From contig CAMAIG010000057.1 of assembly GCA_945835085.1 (NCBI GenBank), forward strand, positions 1 to 8,017: 8,017 nt of DNA, in the 5' to 3' direction. The notes under the pieces were generated by a model. The model was not told the DNA's origin. It saw only the letters and a program-made list of their open reading frames with translations, and made no database searches. Position 1 is the first letter of the stretch. Each line of letters starts with the position of its first letter. The translations under genes and the position numbers were made by a program. This document shows positions 1 to 7,144 of this stretch, piece after piece. Origin of the DNA: an uncultured Ruminococcus sp. (GTDB lineage: Bacteria; Bacillota; Clostridia; Oscillospirales; Ruminococcaceae).

Positions 1-604
1 TTACACGGTCATCTCTCAAAAGCTCATGATAGGGGCTGTCTGAATACTCCCCGTGTATCTCATCGTCGTAATCTGTGGTGGAAACAGTGGTCTGCTCGGT
101 GACGGTCACGGCTGAGGAGCTGACGGCAGTGGTGGCTTCCGTATCGGAGAAGGTCACGCTTTCGCTGAAATACCCGTCGGAATACTGTTCTGTCTGTGAC
201 TCGGGATATGTGAATTCGGGAAAGGTCGCCTCGGTGGTGGCAGAGGTGGGACGAGTGTAGGTCTTGTCGTAATACTCGGACAGACCCACATCGGGGATAT
301 CCTCAAGCTTTAATGAAAAGCCCGTTTCCTCGCTTTCGGAAGTTTCCGTTTCGCAAACCTCGGTATCGGTGTCATCAATGAATATGTCTACGGGAGATGT
401 GGCAGCGGTGGTTTCACGCTCCCTTGGCGGCTCGGTCACAATGGTATTGGGTTCGGTATCGTAAATAATCTGCACCGCCGTTGTGGTGGTAAAGGTTGGC
501 AGCAGAGCGTCATCGGCATACTCGGTCGTTTCCGCACATGAACACATGAGCAGGGACATAACCATGCACAAAGCAGCTATTCTGATGTGATCGGGTCTTT
601 TCAT
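1..604 (-). CDS. Partial lipoprotein with Thr/Ser/Glu-rich N-terminal region (C-terminus outside window)
   Basis: The frame is open from an ATG at 602-604 to the left edge, giving 201 complete codons. Residues 1-23 look like a lipoprotein signal: basic start (KRPDHIR), hydrophobic core, then a weak lipobox M-C-S-C with Cys23 as the lipidated residue. Residues 24 to about 185 are low-complexity and rich in Thr, Ser, Glu, Asp and Tyr, as expected of an extended linker holding a C-terminal domain away from the membrane. An AAAGG-like ribosome binding site lies just upstream, and the ATG is 14 nt after the stop of the previous gene, so it is the last visible member of the operon. The catalytic or binding part is not in the window. 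By position, lipobox and linker style it may be a fourth transglutaminase-like paralogue, but no catalytic residues are visible, so that is inference only. Confidence 0.8.
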   Translation of the reverse strand, partial: MKRPDHIRIAALCMVMSLLMCSCAETTEYADDALLPTFTTTTAVQIIYDTEPNTIVTEPPRERETTAATSPVDIFIDDTDTEVCETETSESEETGFSLKLEDIPDVGLSEYYDKTYTRPTSATTEATFPEFTYPESQTEQYSDGYFSESVTFSDTEATTAVSSSAVTVTEQTTVSTTDYDDEIHGEYSDSPYHELLRDDRV

Positions 605-618
605 ATGCCTTTCATTCC

Positions 619-1857
619 TTACTCGAATATCATTGAGATATGGATAATAAGCTCCACATCATTGCAGTATCTGACATATCTGCCTGTCATGACCTTTCTT
701 TCCGCCACGGCATTGGCAGAGGTAATAATTTTTTTTATCTCATGACCGTCAAAAAGTCTTGTAATTGCCTTTTCATAGGACTGCCTGTCTGCAAATCTGA
801 CTCCTGCGTCCTTTTTTCCCGCTCTCAGTGCATCGGCAGCACATTCCGAAAGCATACTGATGCCCTCATCGGCGCTTTGAGCATATAGCCCCTCCCGCTT
901 GTAATAATTCTCACCCGAGGAGCAGATGGGCAGGGAAAAATAGGTGTTGTCGGGGATATGTGTCACGCCCGAGATATCGGAGTCGGACACAAGAAAATAG
1001 TAATGCCGCAGATATTCCGTATCCACAGGATCGAGGATAGGGTCGTCCCATGTGCAGTCCACATTGTACCACATATCCTCCAACCGCACGATGTTCCATG
1101 CATGGGAGCTGCCTTCGGAATTAGTGCCGCTGACGGTAAAGCAGTCGATACCCGCCAGGCTGCAAAGGTAATCGAAGGCAAAGGCATAGCCCTCGCACTG
1201 AGCATATCCGTCGGCAAGGCAGCCGTAAATGGTGTTTGCGAATTCGGTATCCTTGGAAAAGGTGCAGTTTAGCACGATATGATCGTGAAATGCTTTAAGC
1301 TTTTCATAATCGGTGGTTTCCTCGGTAAACTGTGAAAATATCCTGTCCGAAACCTCGTCAATGCGCCGCTGCATTTCGGGGATATCCTCCCTGTCAAACC
1401 TGTAGCTTAGCTTCAGCCTGTCGGCAGCCTCATTTGGGCGGTAAAATACGCTGGACAGCCAGAATATTTCCTCCTCCTGATTATAAACTGCAACGAACAC
1501 CTTTTTCATAAGTTCGGGGTCAACATTCTCGGGGAATATTGCCGAGCTTTCAAAGGAATAAGCAGCGTCCCTGATAATATTATAATATTCCTTTTCCTTG
1601 TCGGAAAGCTGACTGTAAATATACCTGCTGTTGTCGGTGCCGTTATCCGGAAGGCTGATATCCTCGGCGGAAATATCCCCATCGGTGAAAATATCCGTAT
1701 CGGCTCCATTATCCGGCAACAGGCCGCCCGTATAATCCGGAAGAATTTCAGTGGTGATACTGATATTCTCGTCGATCCTCGAGCAGCCTGAAAATGTTGA
1801 AGCAGTGCATAAAACAGCGCAAAACACTAATTGAGCAATAGTTTTACGAAATTCCAT
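619..1857 (-). CDS. Transglutaminase-like domain lipoprotein (third of tandem set)
   Basis: This is a 412-residue predicted lipoprotein. The signal peptide ends at a lipobox F-S-G-C (lipidated Cys25), followed by a short acidic linker to about residue 76. A helical region (about 77-178) opens with RYIYSQL and carries IFWLSS at 131-136. A transglutaminase-like core follows at about 180-275. The predicted catalytic triad is Cys221 (AQCEGYA), His252 (SSHAWN) and Asp267 (NVDCTWDDP). Enzymes of this papain-like fold use the triad for acyl transfer or peptide cleavage; many bacterial members are thought to be peptidases, so the substrate is not assigned. The C-terminal part (about 283-412) resembles that of the two upstream paralogues but is the most divergent. 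The start is supported by GGAG four nt upstream of the ATG and a 32-nt gap after the previous stop. It is the shortest of the three complete paralogues and has the shortest linker. Confidence 0.9.
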   Translation of the reverse strand: MEFRKTIAQLVFCAVLCTASTFSGCSRIDENISITTEILPDYTGGLLPDNGADTDIFTDGDISAEDISLPDNGTDNSRYIYSQLSDKEKEYYNIIRDAAYSFESSAIFPENVDPELMKKVFVAVYNQEEEIFWLSSVFYRPNEAADRLKLSYRFDREDIPEMQRRIDEVSDRIFSQFTEETTDYEKLKAFHDHIVLNCTFSKDTEFANTIYGCLADGYAQCEGYAFAFDYLCSLAGIDCFTVSGTNSEGSSHAWNIVRLEDMWYNVDCTWDDPILDPVDTEYLRHYYFLVSDSDISGVTHIPDNTYFSLPICSSGENYYKREGLYAQSADEGISMLSECAADALRAGKKDAGVRFADRQSYEKAITRLFDGHEIKKIITSANAVAERKVMTGRYVRYCNDVELIIHISMIFE

Positions 1858-1889
1858 GTTTCTCCGTATTTTAAGAAGCTATCGCAGGA

Positions 1890-3266
1890 TCAGTAAACGA
1901 GATCCAGCTCGATAACCAATGTATTGGGGTCACAGTTGGAAGAAACCGACTTAACGGAGGATCTTTCCGACTTGATCCATGTAGCATATCCCTTAAGGTC
2001 AGCGGTTATCTCATCGTAGACCGCCTTGCTTGAAACTCTTATCTCGGCAGCTCTCAGCTTGCTGTCGGCAGCTTTCTTCAGAGCCTCCTTAAGAGCGGCA
2101 TCGGCAGAAGCCTTATCGGTGTAAAGCTTCTTTTCCACCTTAAAGTAGTTCATATCCTCGGAGGTGCAGGCAGGAGGATTGAAGTAAGTAACCTTAGTGC
2201 CTGTTACCTTCTTGTTTACATTGAAGTGGGACTTGTTATGTATCCATTCATCGGGAACGAGGAAATATCTGTGTCTTACATTTGTCTTGTCAACATTTGT
2301 AAGGATAGGGTCGTCCCAGGTGGTATCAAGGTTATACCATTTTCCGTCAACCTTTACAACGTTCCATGCATGGCTGTCGCCCGATTCATTTGTTCCCACA
2401 ACGATCATGGACTCGATGCCGCTGAGGTCGCAGAGGTACTGCATAGTCTTTGCATAGCCCTCGCACTGTATCTCACCGGAAACCAAGCCGCCGTAGATAG
2501 TCTGATTGAAGCCCTGCTCCTTAACAAAATTGTTGTTAAGAGCGATATAGTCATGAAATATCTTCAGCTTTTCGTATGTAGACTTGCCCTCAGCCTGACC
2601 AATAACCTTGGCAGCAGCGGTGTCTATCTCCTTCTGCATGGAAGCGATAAGCTCGGGATCGATCTCCCAGTACCAGAGTCTGCCCTTGGTAACTCGCTGT
2701 GAGGAGAGCCAGAAGAGCTGAGGTTCCTGGAGATACATACAGCCGAAAACCTTTACCCACATTTCATTGGTAACGCTGTCGTCAACATCAATTCTGATCT
2801 CAACGGACTTTGCTGCCTCAAGGATCTGCTTGTAGAGCTTCTTTTCCGCATCATTCAGCTGATTGTAGCCATAGCGGGTGGTGCAGTCTACATTGTAATC
2901 CTTCATTACGGGAGCCTTTGTGGTTGTCACAGCGGTTTCTGCATTCTGGATCATATCAACGATATCCTGGTGATTTGGAGGAAGGGTCGCCGCAACGGAC
3001 GCCTCTGTTTCGGTAGAAAGCCCGGCTTCACTTCCCGATGCATTAGTTTCACCGTTTGCGAAGGTGTAGGAAGCGGCAGGATCATTGAACTCTCCGCCGT
3101 CGGGAACAGTGGTCACATCACCTTCGGGAGCGATAACGTTAATTGAGGTGGAAACTGCATCTTCGCTTCCGCTCTCCGCCTCATTCTTATCGGAAGAACC
3201 GCAGGCGGAAAACATTGAAAGCGTCATAAGTACTGCCGCAAGCAGTGCCGCATATCTTTTCTTCAT
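1890..3266 (-). CDS. Transglutaminase-like domain lipoprotein (second of tandem set)
   Basis: This predicted lipoprotein has 458 residues. The chosen start MKKRYAALLA gives a classical signal peptide with lipobox F-S-A-C (Cys22) and has a good Shine-Dalgarno (3274-3281). A longer frame from 3332 would overlap the previous gene and bury the signal. Residues 23 to about 122 are a Ser/Thr/Glu/Ala-rich linker. The conserved helical region starts at RYGYNQL (131-137) and includes QLFWLSS (183-189). The transglutaminase-like core spans about 228-325, with Cys268 (IQCEGYA), His299 (DSHAWN) and Asp314 (NLDTTWDDP) as the likely triad. After it comes a conserved C-terminal module with FLVPDEWIHN, HFNVNK, FNPPACT and AEIRVSSKAVYDEI. 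The family acts on protein or peptide side chains or backbones; here the protein would sit on the outer face of the membrane. It is closest to the gene just upstream. The substrate is unknown. Confidence 0.92.
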   Translation of the reverse strand: MKKRYAALLAAVLMTLSMFSACGSSDKNEAESGSEDAVSTSINVIAPEGDVTTVPDGGEFNDPAASYTFANGETNASGSEAGLSTETEASVAATLPPNHQDIVDMIQNAETAVTTTKAPVMKDYNVDCTTRYGYNQLNDAEKKLYKQILEAAKSVEIRIDVDDSVTNEMWVKVFGCMYLQEPQLFWLSSQRVTKGRLWYWEIDPELIASMQKEIDTAAAKVIGQAEGKSTYEKLKIFHDYIALNNNFVKEQGFNQTIYGGLVSGEIQCEGYAKTMQYLCDLSGIESMIVVGTNESGDSHAWNVVKVDGKWYNLDTTWDDPILTNVDKTNVRHRYFLVPDEWIHNKSHFNVNKKVTGTKVTYFNPPACTSEDMNYFKVEKKLYTDKASADAALKEALKKAADSKLRAAEIRVSSKAVYDEITADLKGYATWIKSERSSVKSVSSNCDPNTLVIELDLVY

Positions 3267-3273
3267 AATAATA

Positions 3274-3281
3274 CCATCCTT
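3274..3281 (-). promoter_or_regulatory. Ribosome binding site deciding the start at 3266
   Basis: AAGGATGG lies 7 nt before the ATG at 3264-3266, in the 37-nt gap between two lipoprotein genes. It supports the start at MKKRYA rather than the ATG at 3332, which lies inside the preceding gene and would place 22 polar residues in front of the signal peptide. Confidence 0.75.
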
Positions 3282-3303
3282 AAAATTTAGTTTGCCCTGT
3301 TTA

Positions 3304-5010
3304 TCAATTATAAATGATGTCGTAATGAACAACGTAAACGCCTGCGGTAAAGCTGCTCATTCTGCTCAGCTGCTTTACTGAGGAGGACTTGTCCTTAGCG
3401 TAGTTCTGGAACTTTCTGAAATAGTCGTTGCTCATAAGCTCATCATAGATGCTCTTGTCGGTAACTCTTATCTCAGCAACGTTCTTGCCCGCTGCGATAG
3501 CGTCGTCGATAGCCTTGTACATAGCGTTCTCAGCATCGGACTTGCTGCTGTAGAGCTTATTGTAAGCGGCAAAGTAGTTGCAGCTTTCCTTTGTGCAGGA
3601 GGGAGGATTAAAGAGCTTTATCTCGGAGCCGTTTGATCTGAACAGCTTGTTCACATTATAATGGGTGATGTTGTGGATCCATGCGTCGGGAACGAGGAAG
3701 AACTCATACTGAATGTAATCTGAGCCGAAGGAATTGATGGGGTCGCCCCATGTTGTGTCGAGGTTGTAGTAGCCGTTCTCGCAGTAAACAACGTTCCATG
3801 CGTGGGAGTTGCCGTTTGCGTCGGTTCCTGTAATAACGCAGCATTCAATGCCTGCAAGGTCGCAGAGATACTGAGTAGTCTTAGCATAGCCTGCACACTG
3901 AAGATTGCCCTTTCCGGTAAGACCGTTGTAGATAGAGCAGTTATAGCCCTCGACGGATTTGCTGAAATCATTTTTAAGCACCACGGAATCAAAGATGATC
4001 TTGAGCTTTGAAACAGTTCCGCTGTACTGATTTACCTTGGAAAGGATAGATGAAGCGGCGCTGTCGATCTCTGCCTGCATGGAAGCGATCTCGGAAGCAT
4101 CATTGGTCTTGAAGGAAATAGTTGCAGTTACCGAGCCTGCATTAATAGTTCCGCCCATCCAGAAAAGCTGAGGCTCGGAATTGTAAACTATGGAATAAAC
4201 CTTGATAACATCGTCCTTTGTAAGTCCCTCGGGAACTTCAACGACTCTGTCAAGCTTCATTGCAGCCTCAACGACATTCTTATAAAATGTCTGCTCGGTG
4301 CTGTTAAGCTGCTTGTAAGCATATCTTGAAGTAAACTTAACATTATAGTTGCCTGTGCCGCTTACAGTGCCGCCTGAGCTGCCCGAATTGCCGGAGCCGC
4401 TGCCTGAGCCGTTATCGGAACCATTGTCGGAGCTGTCATCGGGATCCGAGTTATCGGCAGAGGTTTCCGCAGGACTTGTTTCGGGAGAAGCGGTTGTAAC
4501 AACCGGCTTTGTATCGGAAAGATAATCGGAGTGGATAAATCCGCCCTCAGCCAGCTTGTAATAGCCCGTATCGGTAAGAGCGATTATCTCAACAGTGTCG
4601 CCCTCGTAATACTGAGAAATTGTGGTAGCACCTATAAGAGCCTTTTCACGGGCATAGCACTTTTCGGTAACATACATTGTGGCAGACATTGCCGTTTCAG
4701 ACCATTCGGGTCCCGCAGAGGTTTCGCTTGTTTCCTCGGTTTCGGAGGTTTCGGCAGTAGTTTCCTCGGAGGTCACTGTGGTAGTTTCCTCGGTTTCGGA
4801 GGTTTCGGAAGTGGTTTCTGTGGTTTCCGAAGTAGTTTCCGAGGGAGCTTCCGTTTCCAATGACTGCTCTGTTGCAGACTCAGACACAGAGGTCATTTCG
4901 GGAATGCCGCTCACATCTTCATTGGTCTTTTCGCAGCCGGCAGCAAGCACCGATAAAGCAGTCATAAGGGCAAGCAATCCGCTGATCTTTCTCTTAGTTG
5001 TTGTCTTCAT
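3304..5010 (-). CDS. SH3-domain and transglutaminase-like domain lipoprotein (first of tandem set)
   Basis: This predicted lipoprotein of 568 residues has the richest architecture of the set. The lipobox is L-A-A-G-C (Cys26). Residues about 41-105 are an imperfect repeat of Glu, Thr and Ser. Residues about 107-167 look like a bacterial SH3 domain: MYVTEKCYAR at the start, GDTVEIIAL in the middle and GGFIHSDYLS at the end. Such domains often bind peptidoglycan peptides. A second linker of Asp, Ser and Gly (about 186-220) leads to the conserved helical region (RYAYKQL, QLFWMGG) and the catalytic core at about 330-430, with Cys372 (LQCAGYA), His403 (NSHAWN) and Asp418 (NLDTTWGDP). The C-terminal module (FLVPDAWIHN, HYNVNK, FNPPSCT, AEIRVTDKSIYDEL) matches the next gene. 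The start overlaps the upstream gene by 17 nt and its AAAGGAG lies inside that gene, which suggests translational coupling. It ends in tandem stops TGA-TAA. A wall-directed peptidase is plausible but unproven. Confidence 0.93.
   Translation of the reverse strand: MKTTTKRKISGLLALMTALSVLAAGCEKTNEDVSGIPEMTSVSESATEQSLETEAPSETTSETTETTSETSETEETTTVTSEETTAETSETEETSETSAGPEWSETAMSATMYVTEKCYAREKALIGATTISQYYEGDTVEIIALTDTGYYKLAEGGFIHSDYLSDTKPVVTTASPETSPAETSADNSDPDDSSDNGSDNGSGSGSGNSGSSGGTVSGTGNYNVKFTSRYAYKQLNSTEQTFYKNVVEAAMKLDRVVEVPEGLTKDDVIKVYSIVYNSEPQLFWMGGTINAGSVTATISFKTNDASEIASMQAEIDSAASSILSKVNQYSGTVSKLKIIFDSVVLKNDFSKSVEGYNCSIYNGLTGKGNLQCAGYAKTTQYLCDLAGIECCVITGTDANGNSHAWNVVYCENGYYNLDTTWGDPINSFGSDYIQYEFFLVPDAWIHNITHYNVNKLFRSNGSEIKLFNPPSCTKESCNYFAAYNKLYSSKSDAENAMYKAIDDAIAAGKNVAEIRVTDKSIYDELMSNDYFRKFQNYAKDKSSSVKQLSRMSSFTAGVYVVHYDIIYN
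4730..4808. repeat. Direct repeat inside the Thr/Ser/Glu linker coding sequence
   Basis: Two identical 25-nt copies occur at 4730-4754 and 4784-4808, offset by 54 nt (18 codons), so length change by recombination would stay in frame. They encode the repeated ETSETEET motif of the first lipoprotein (about residues 68-75 and 86-93). More degenerate related units continue on both sides. Confidence 0.8.
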
Positions 5011-6340
5011 TCTCTGATAACTCCTTTTTCTCTTTATTATTTTTCACAGCTTTTATCTTGACTATTCTCATATCCTCCGAGAGCAGCACCGTAAAGGTGA
5101 TATTCTCATAGGAAACAGACGGCATCTCACCGTCATCGGGGATTCGTCCGAGAAGATCCGTAACAAATCCGCTCATGGTATCATATTCGCTGTCCTCGGG
5201 AAGAGGGCAGCCCAGCGCCTCCATTACATCGGCAGCGTCGGCATTTCCGCTGACTGTAAAGGTGTCATCGGATATTTTTGTAAGCTCCTCGTCCTCGTTG
5301 TCATATTCGTCCTGAATGCTGCCCACGATGGCTTCCACAAGGTCCTCCATTGTAACAAGACCTGCCGTTCCGCCGTATTCGTCAACAGCCACCGCAAGCT
5401 GGAGCTTTTCAGCCGTAAGCTTCTTGAAAAGGTCGTCGCACTTGCAGCTTTCGGGCACAAACTCCGCATCTCGGATAAACGACTTGATGGATATTCCCTC
5501 CGAGGAACCCGTACCGATAAGGCAAAGCAAGTCCTTCACATAGATCATGCCCTCGATGCGGTCAACGCTTCCCCTGTAAACAGGGAGCCTTGAAAAACCG
5601 CTGTTCATGGCTGTATAGACCACCTCGGATATCTCAGCATCGATATCCACACCGACTATATCCGTTCTGTGAGTCATAACATCGCTCACGGTCATATCAT
5701 TAAACTCAAAGACATTGTTTATCATTTCCTGCTCGGAGGACTCGATAGAGCCTGTTTCCGTGCCCGCATCGACCATCATGCGGATCTCTTCCTCCGTGAC
5801 GGAAGCCTCCGACCGATCGTTCCCGCTGCCCATTAGCACAGACAATACACGGGCTGTCAGGGAAGCAGCAGCCGTAAATGGCAGCATTAATATCTTTGTG
5901 AGCCTGACCGCAGGAGCGCAAAAGGCCGCAAACCTGCTGCAGTCCTTTCCCCTGACGATCATTTTCGGGATAATATCACCGAAGGTATCAAGTAAGATCA
6001 CCGAGAAAAAAACTATTGCCGCCGCATACAATATGACCTCAGACCGTCCCCATTCTGCCCCGCTGCCGAAAAACGGCGGATAAAACGCCCACAAAGCAGC
6101 AAATGCGAACAGCACGGAGCTGAGAACACGCCATACATTAAATGCATTCATAAGCTCCGAGGGCTTCTGAAGCAGACGGAAAAGCAGTCCCTTTGAACCC
6201 TTCTCCCCTTCAAAGCTTTTTAGCTTGCTGTCATTTATTTCAGTACACGCAGCTTCACAGGCAGTATTGAAGGCTCTTGCAGCCACAAGTGCCGCACAGA
6301 TCAATACCCCCGTAATAATATGACTCCCGTCAGAATCCAT
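4994..6340 (-). CDS. CNNM/DUF21-CBS-CorC family membrane protein (hemolysin-family, putative ion transporter)
   Basis: This 448-residue protein matches the TlyC/YtfL/CorC-type architecture. The N-terminal DUF21/CNNM part has hydrophobic segments at about 7-24, 68-88, 101-121 and a weaker one at 140-158, and includes GDIIPK at 121-126, a variant of the family's GE-x-x-PK motif. After the acidic linker VTEEEIRMMVDAG (181-193) comes a CBS pair at about 217-340 (VSDVMTHRTDIVGV, SRLPVYRG, GMIYVKDLL, then AVAVDEYGGTAGLVTMEDLVEAIVG). A CorC_HlyC domain fills about 356-432. Family members are implicated in Mg2+/Co2+ efflux or homeostasis, with CBS domains sensing adenine nucleotides; the old name hemolysin is misleading. 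The ATG has AAAGGAAG six nt upstream and is the first gene after a consensus promoter. Length is normal for the family. The exact ion is not readable from sequence. Confidence 0.93.
   Translation of the reverse strand: MDSDGSHIITGVLICAALVAARAFNTACEAACTEINDSKLKSFEGEKGSKGLLFRLLQKPSELMNAFNVWRVLSSVLFAFAALWAFYPPFFGSGAEWGRSEVILYAAAIVFFSVILLDTFGDIIPKMIVRGKDCSRFAAFCAPAVRLTKILMLPFTAAASLTARVLSVLMGSGNDRSEASVTEEEIRMMVDAGTETGSIESSEQEMINNVFEFNDMTVSDVMTHRTDIVGVDIDAEISEVVYTAMNSGFSRLPVYRGSVDRIEGMIYVKDLLCLIGTGSSEGISIKSFIRDAEFVPESCKCDDLFKKLTAEKLQLAVAVDEYGGTAGLVTMEDLVEAIVGSIQDEYDNEDEELTKISDDTFTVSGNADAADVMEALGCPLPEDSEYDTMSGFVTDLLGRIPDDGEMPSVSYENITFTVLLSEDMRIVKIKAVKNNKEKKELSENEDNN
5021..5027 (-). promoter_or_regulatory. 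Ribosome binding site for the SH3/transglutaminase lipoprotein, inside the upstream gene
   Basis: AAAGGAG lies 10 nt before the ATG at 5010 and within the last codons of the CBS/CorC gene. It fixes the start of the lipoprotein and means ribosomes finishing the upstream gene pass over it, which suggests coupled translation. Confidence 0.75.
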
Positions 6341-6406
6341 ACCCGACTTCCTTTCAGCAAAAAATCACAGCATCAACCGAGCATAATTTCAGATGATACA
6401 CTATAA

Positions 6407-6435
6407 ATTATACAACATATATTCTCAAATGTCAA
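6407..6435 (-). promoter_or_regulatory. Sigma-A promoter of the CBS/CorC-transglutaminase operon
   Basis: On the minus strand TTGACA (6430-6435) is separated by exactly 17 nt from TATAAT (6407-6412), a perfect match to the housekeeping consensus. Transcription would start near 6400, leaving a leader of about 60 nt before the ATG at 6340. No riboswitch-like fold was seen in so short a leader. A dyad TGTCA-ACG-TGACA (6430-6442) covers the -35 element and could be an operator. Confidence 0.88.
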
Positions 6436-6442
6436 CGTGACA
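6430..6442. promoter_or_regulatory. Possible operator dyad over the -35 of the operon promoter
   Basis: The sequence TGTCA-ACG-TGACA has two perfect 5-nt inverted arms around a 3-nt centre. One arm is the start of the -35 hexamer read on the minus strand, so a bound protein would block polymerase. It does not fit the catabolite-repression cre consensus well in its right half. The regulator is unknown, and arms this short can occur by chance. Confidence 0.35.
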
Positions 6443-6502
6443 ATGAGATAATCTTGCAGCCAAAAAAAAGTGATATTCGTTTAAATTGCCCGAAAAGGAA
6501 GA

Positions 6503-7144
6503 TCATCTTTCCAGCCAGCCCTTGTCGGCAGCGTCGGAAATGACCCTTTCCATGTATTCCCACAGGGTCCCGGAGCCTTCTCCGATATGCTCATTGCGTG
6601 AATGGACCTCCTCAAAGGAAACGTCGTGCTCACGCCAGCTTACGCCCTGCCTGCTGTAATTCAGAAGCATAGGCTGCATACGGTCAAGAGCTGCCGCAAA
6701 GCGTGCTTCGGGAGTCTGACGAGCCTCAAACTCCTCCCACAGTCCTCTGTATTCCTTATTCTGATCCTCGGGAAGAAGCCCGAAAAGCCTGTCGGCAGCC
6801 TGCTGTTCCCGCTGAGCCTTGGTCTTGGCGCCCTCCTTATCGTAGCAGTAGGTATCTCCTGCGTCTATCTCCACAATATCGTGGACCAGCACCATTTTCA
6901 TGACCTTCATAATATCCACAGGCTCATTTGAATACTCAGCCAGGGTCATAGCAAAGAGGGCTAAATGGAAGGAATGCTCCGCATCATTTTCACGGCGGCG
7001 GTATTTCTCATTTTCCCCCTCAAACTCACGCATGGAGTCCCCTCTCGATTCATCTGCGATGATATATGTCTGTCTGTACAGGCTCTTCATTCTGTCAGCT
7101 TCCAGGAGAAAATTCAGCTGCTTTTCAAGTCTTTCATTTAACAT
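6503..7144 (-). CDS. HD-domain phosphohydrolase, YfbR/HDDC2-like
   Basis: The 213-residue cytoplasmic protein carries the full HD-superfamily metal-binding signature: His57 in NDAEHSFH, His88-Asp89 in VLVHDIVEIDAGD, and Asp154 in AALDRMQP. Glu92 and Asp97 follow the HD pair in the way seen in YfbR and HDDC2 proteins. Characterised relatives are metal-dependent 5'-nucleotidases that dephosphorylate deoxynucleoside monophosphates, so a role in nucleotide-pool balance is likely; substrate is inferred from family only. The ATG at 7142-7144 has GAAAGGTG about 8 nt upstream. Between SR (33-34) and the RREND motif there is a charged stretch (about 35-49, GDSMREFEGENEKYR) that seems longer than in most relatives I recall. 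The gene is separated by 162 nt from the next gene, which has its own promoter, so it is probably a separate unit. Confidence 0.9.
   Translation of the reverse strand: MLNERLEKQLNFLLEADRMKSLYRQTYIIADESRGDSMREFEGENEKYRRRENDAEHSFHLALFAMTLAEYSNEPVDIMKVMKMVLVHDIVEIDAGDTYCYDKEGAKTKAQREQQAADRLFGLLPEDQNKEYRGLWEEFEARQTPEARFAAALDRMQPMLLNYSRQGVSWREHDVSFEEVHSRNEHIGEGSGTLWEYMERVISDAADKGWLER

Noticed and set aside
75..260. Plus-strand frame of 61 codons near the left edge
   Set aside because: It is antisense to the Thr-rich linker of the partial lipoprotein and reflects its repetitive composition.
2226..2702. Plus-strand frame of 158 codons opposite the second lipoprotein
   Set aside because: It is antisense to the conserved catalytic core, has no recognisable motif, and lacks a convincing ribosome binding site.
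3267..3332. N-terminal extension of the second transglutaminase lipoprotein to the ATG at 3332
   Set aside because: It overlaps the end of the preceding gene, has no better ribosome binding site, and would put 22 residues before a classical lipoprotein signal peptide.
4531..5017. Plus-strand frames rich in Gly/Phe or in Val/Ser opposite the first lipoprotein
   Set aside because: They are the complement of the Thr/Ser/Glu repeat; their low-complexity composition follows from it, and the sense strand has a full domain protein.
6429..6444. Catabolite-repression (cre) site at the operon promoter
   Set aside because: The left half resembles the cre consensus but the right half misses several required positions.
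6462..6510. Terminator after the HD-domain gene (run of eight T on the minus strand)
   Set aside because: The only inverted repeat nearby, around the stop codon, is short, needs a bulge and a very small loop, and is about 20 nt away from the T-run, so it does not form a standard intrinsic terminator.
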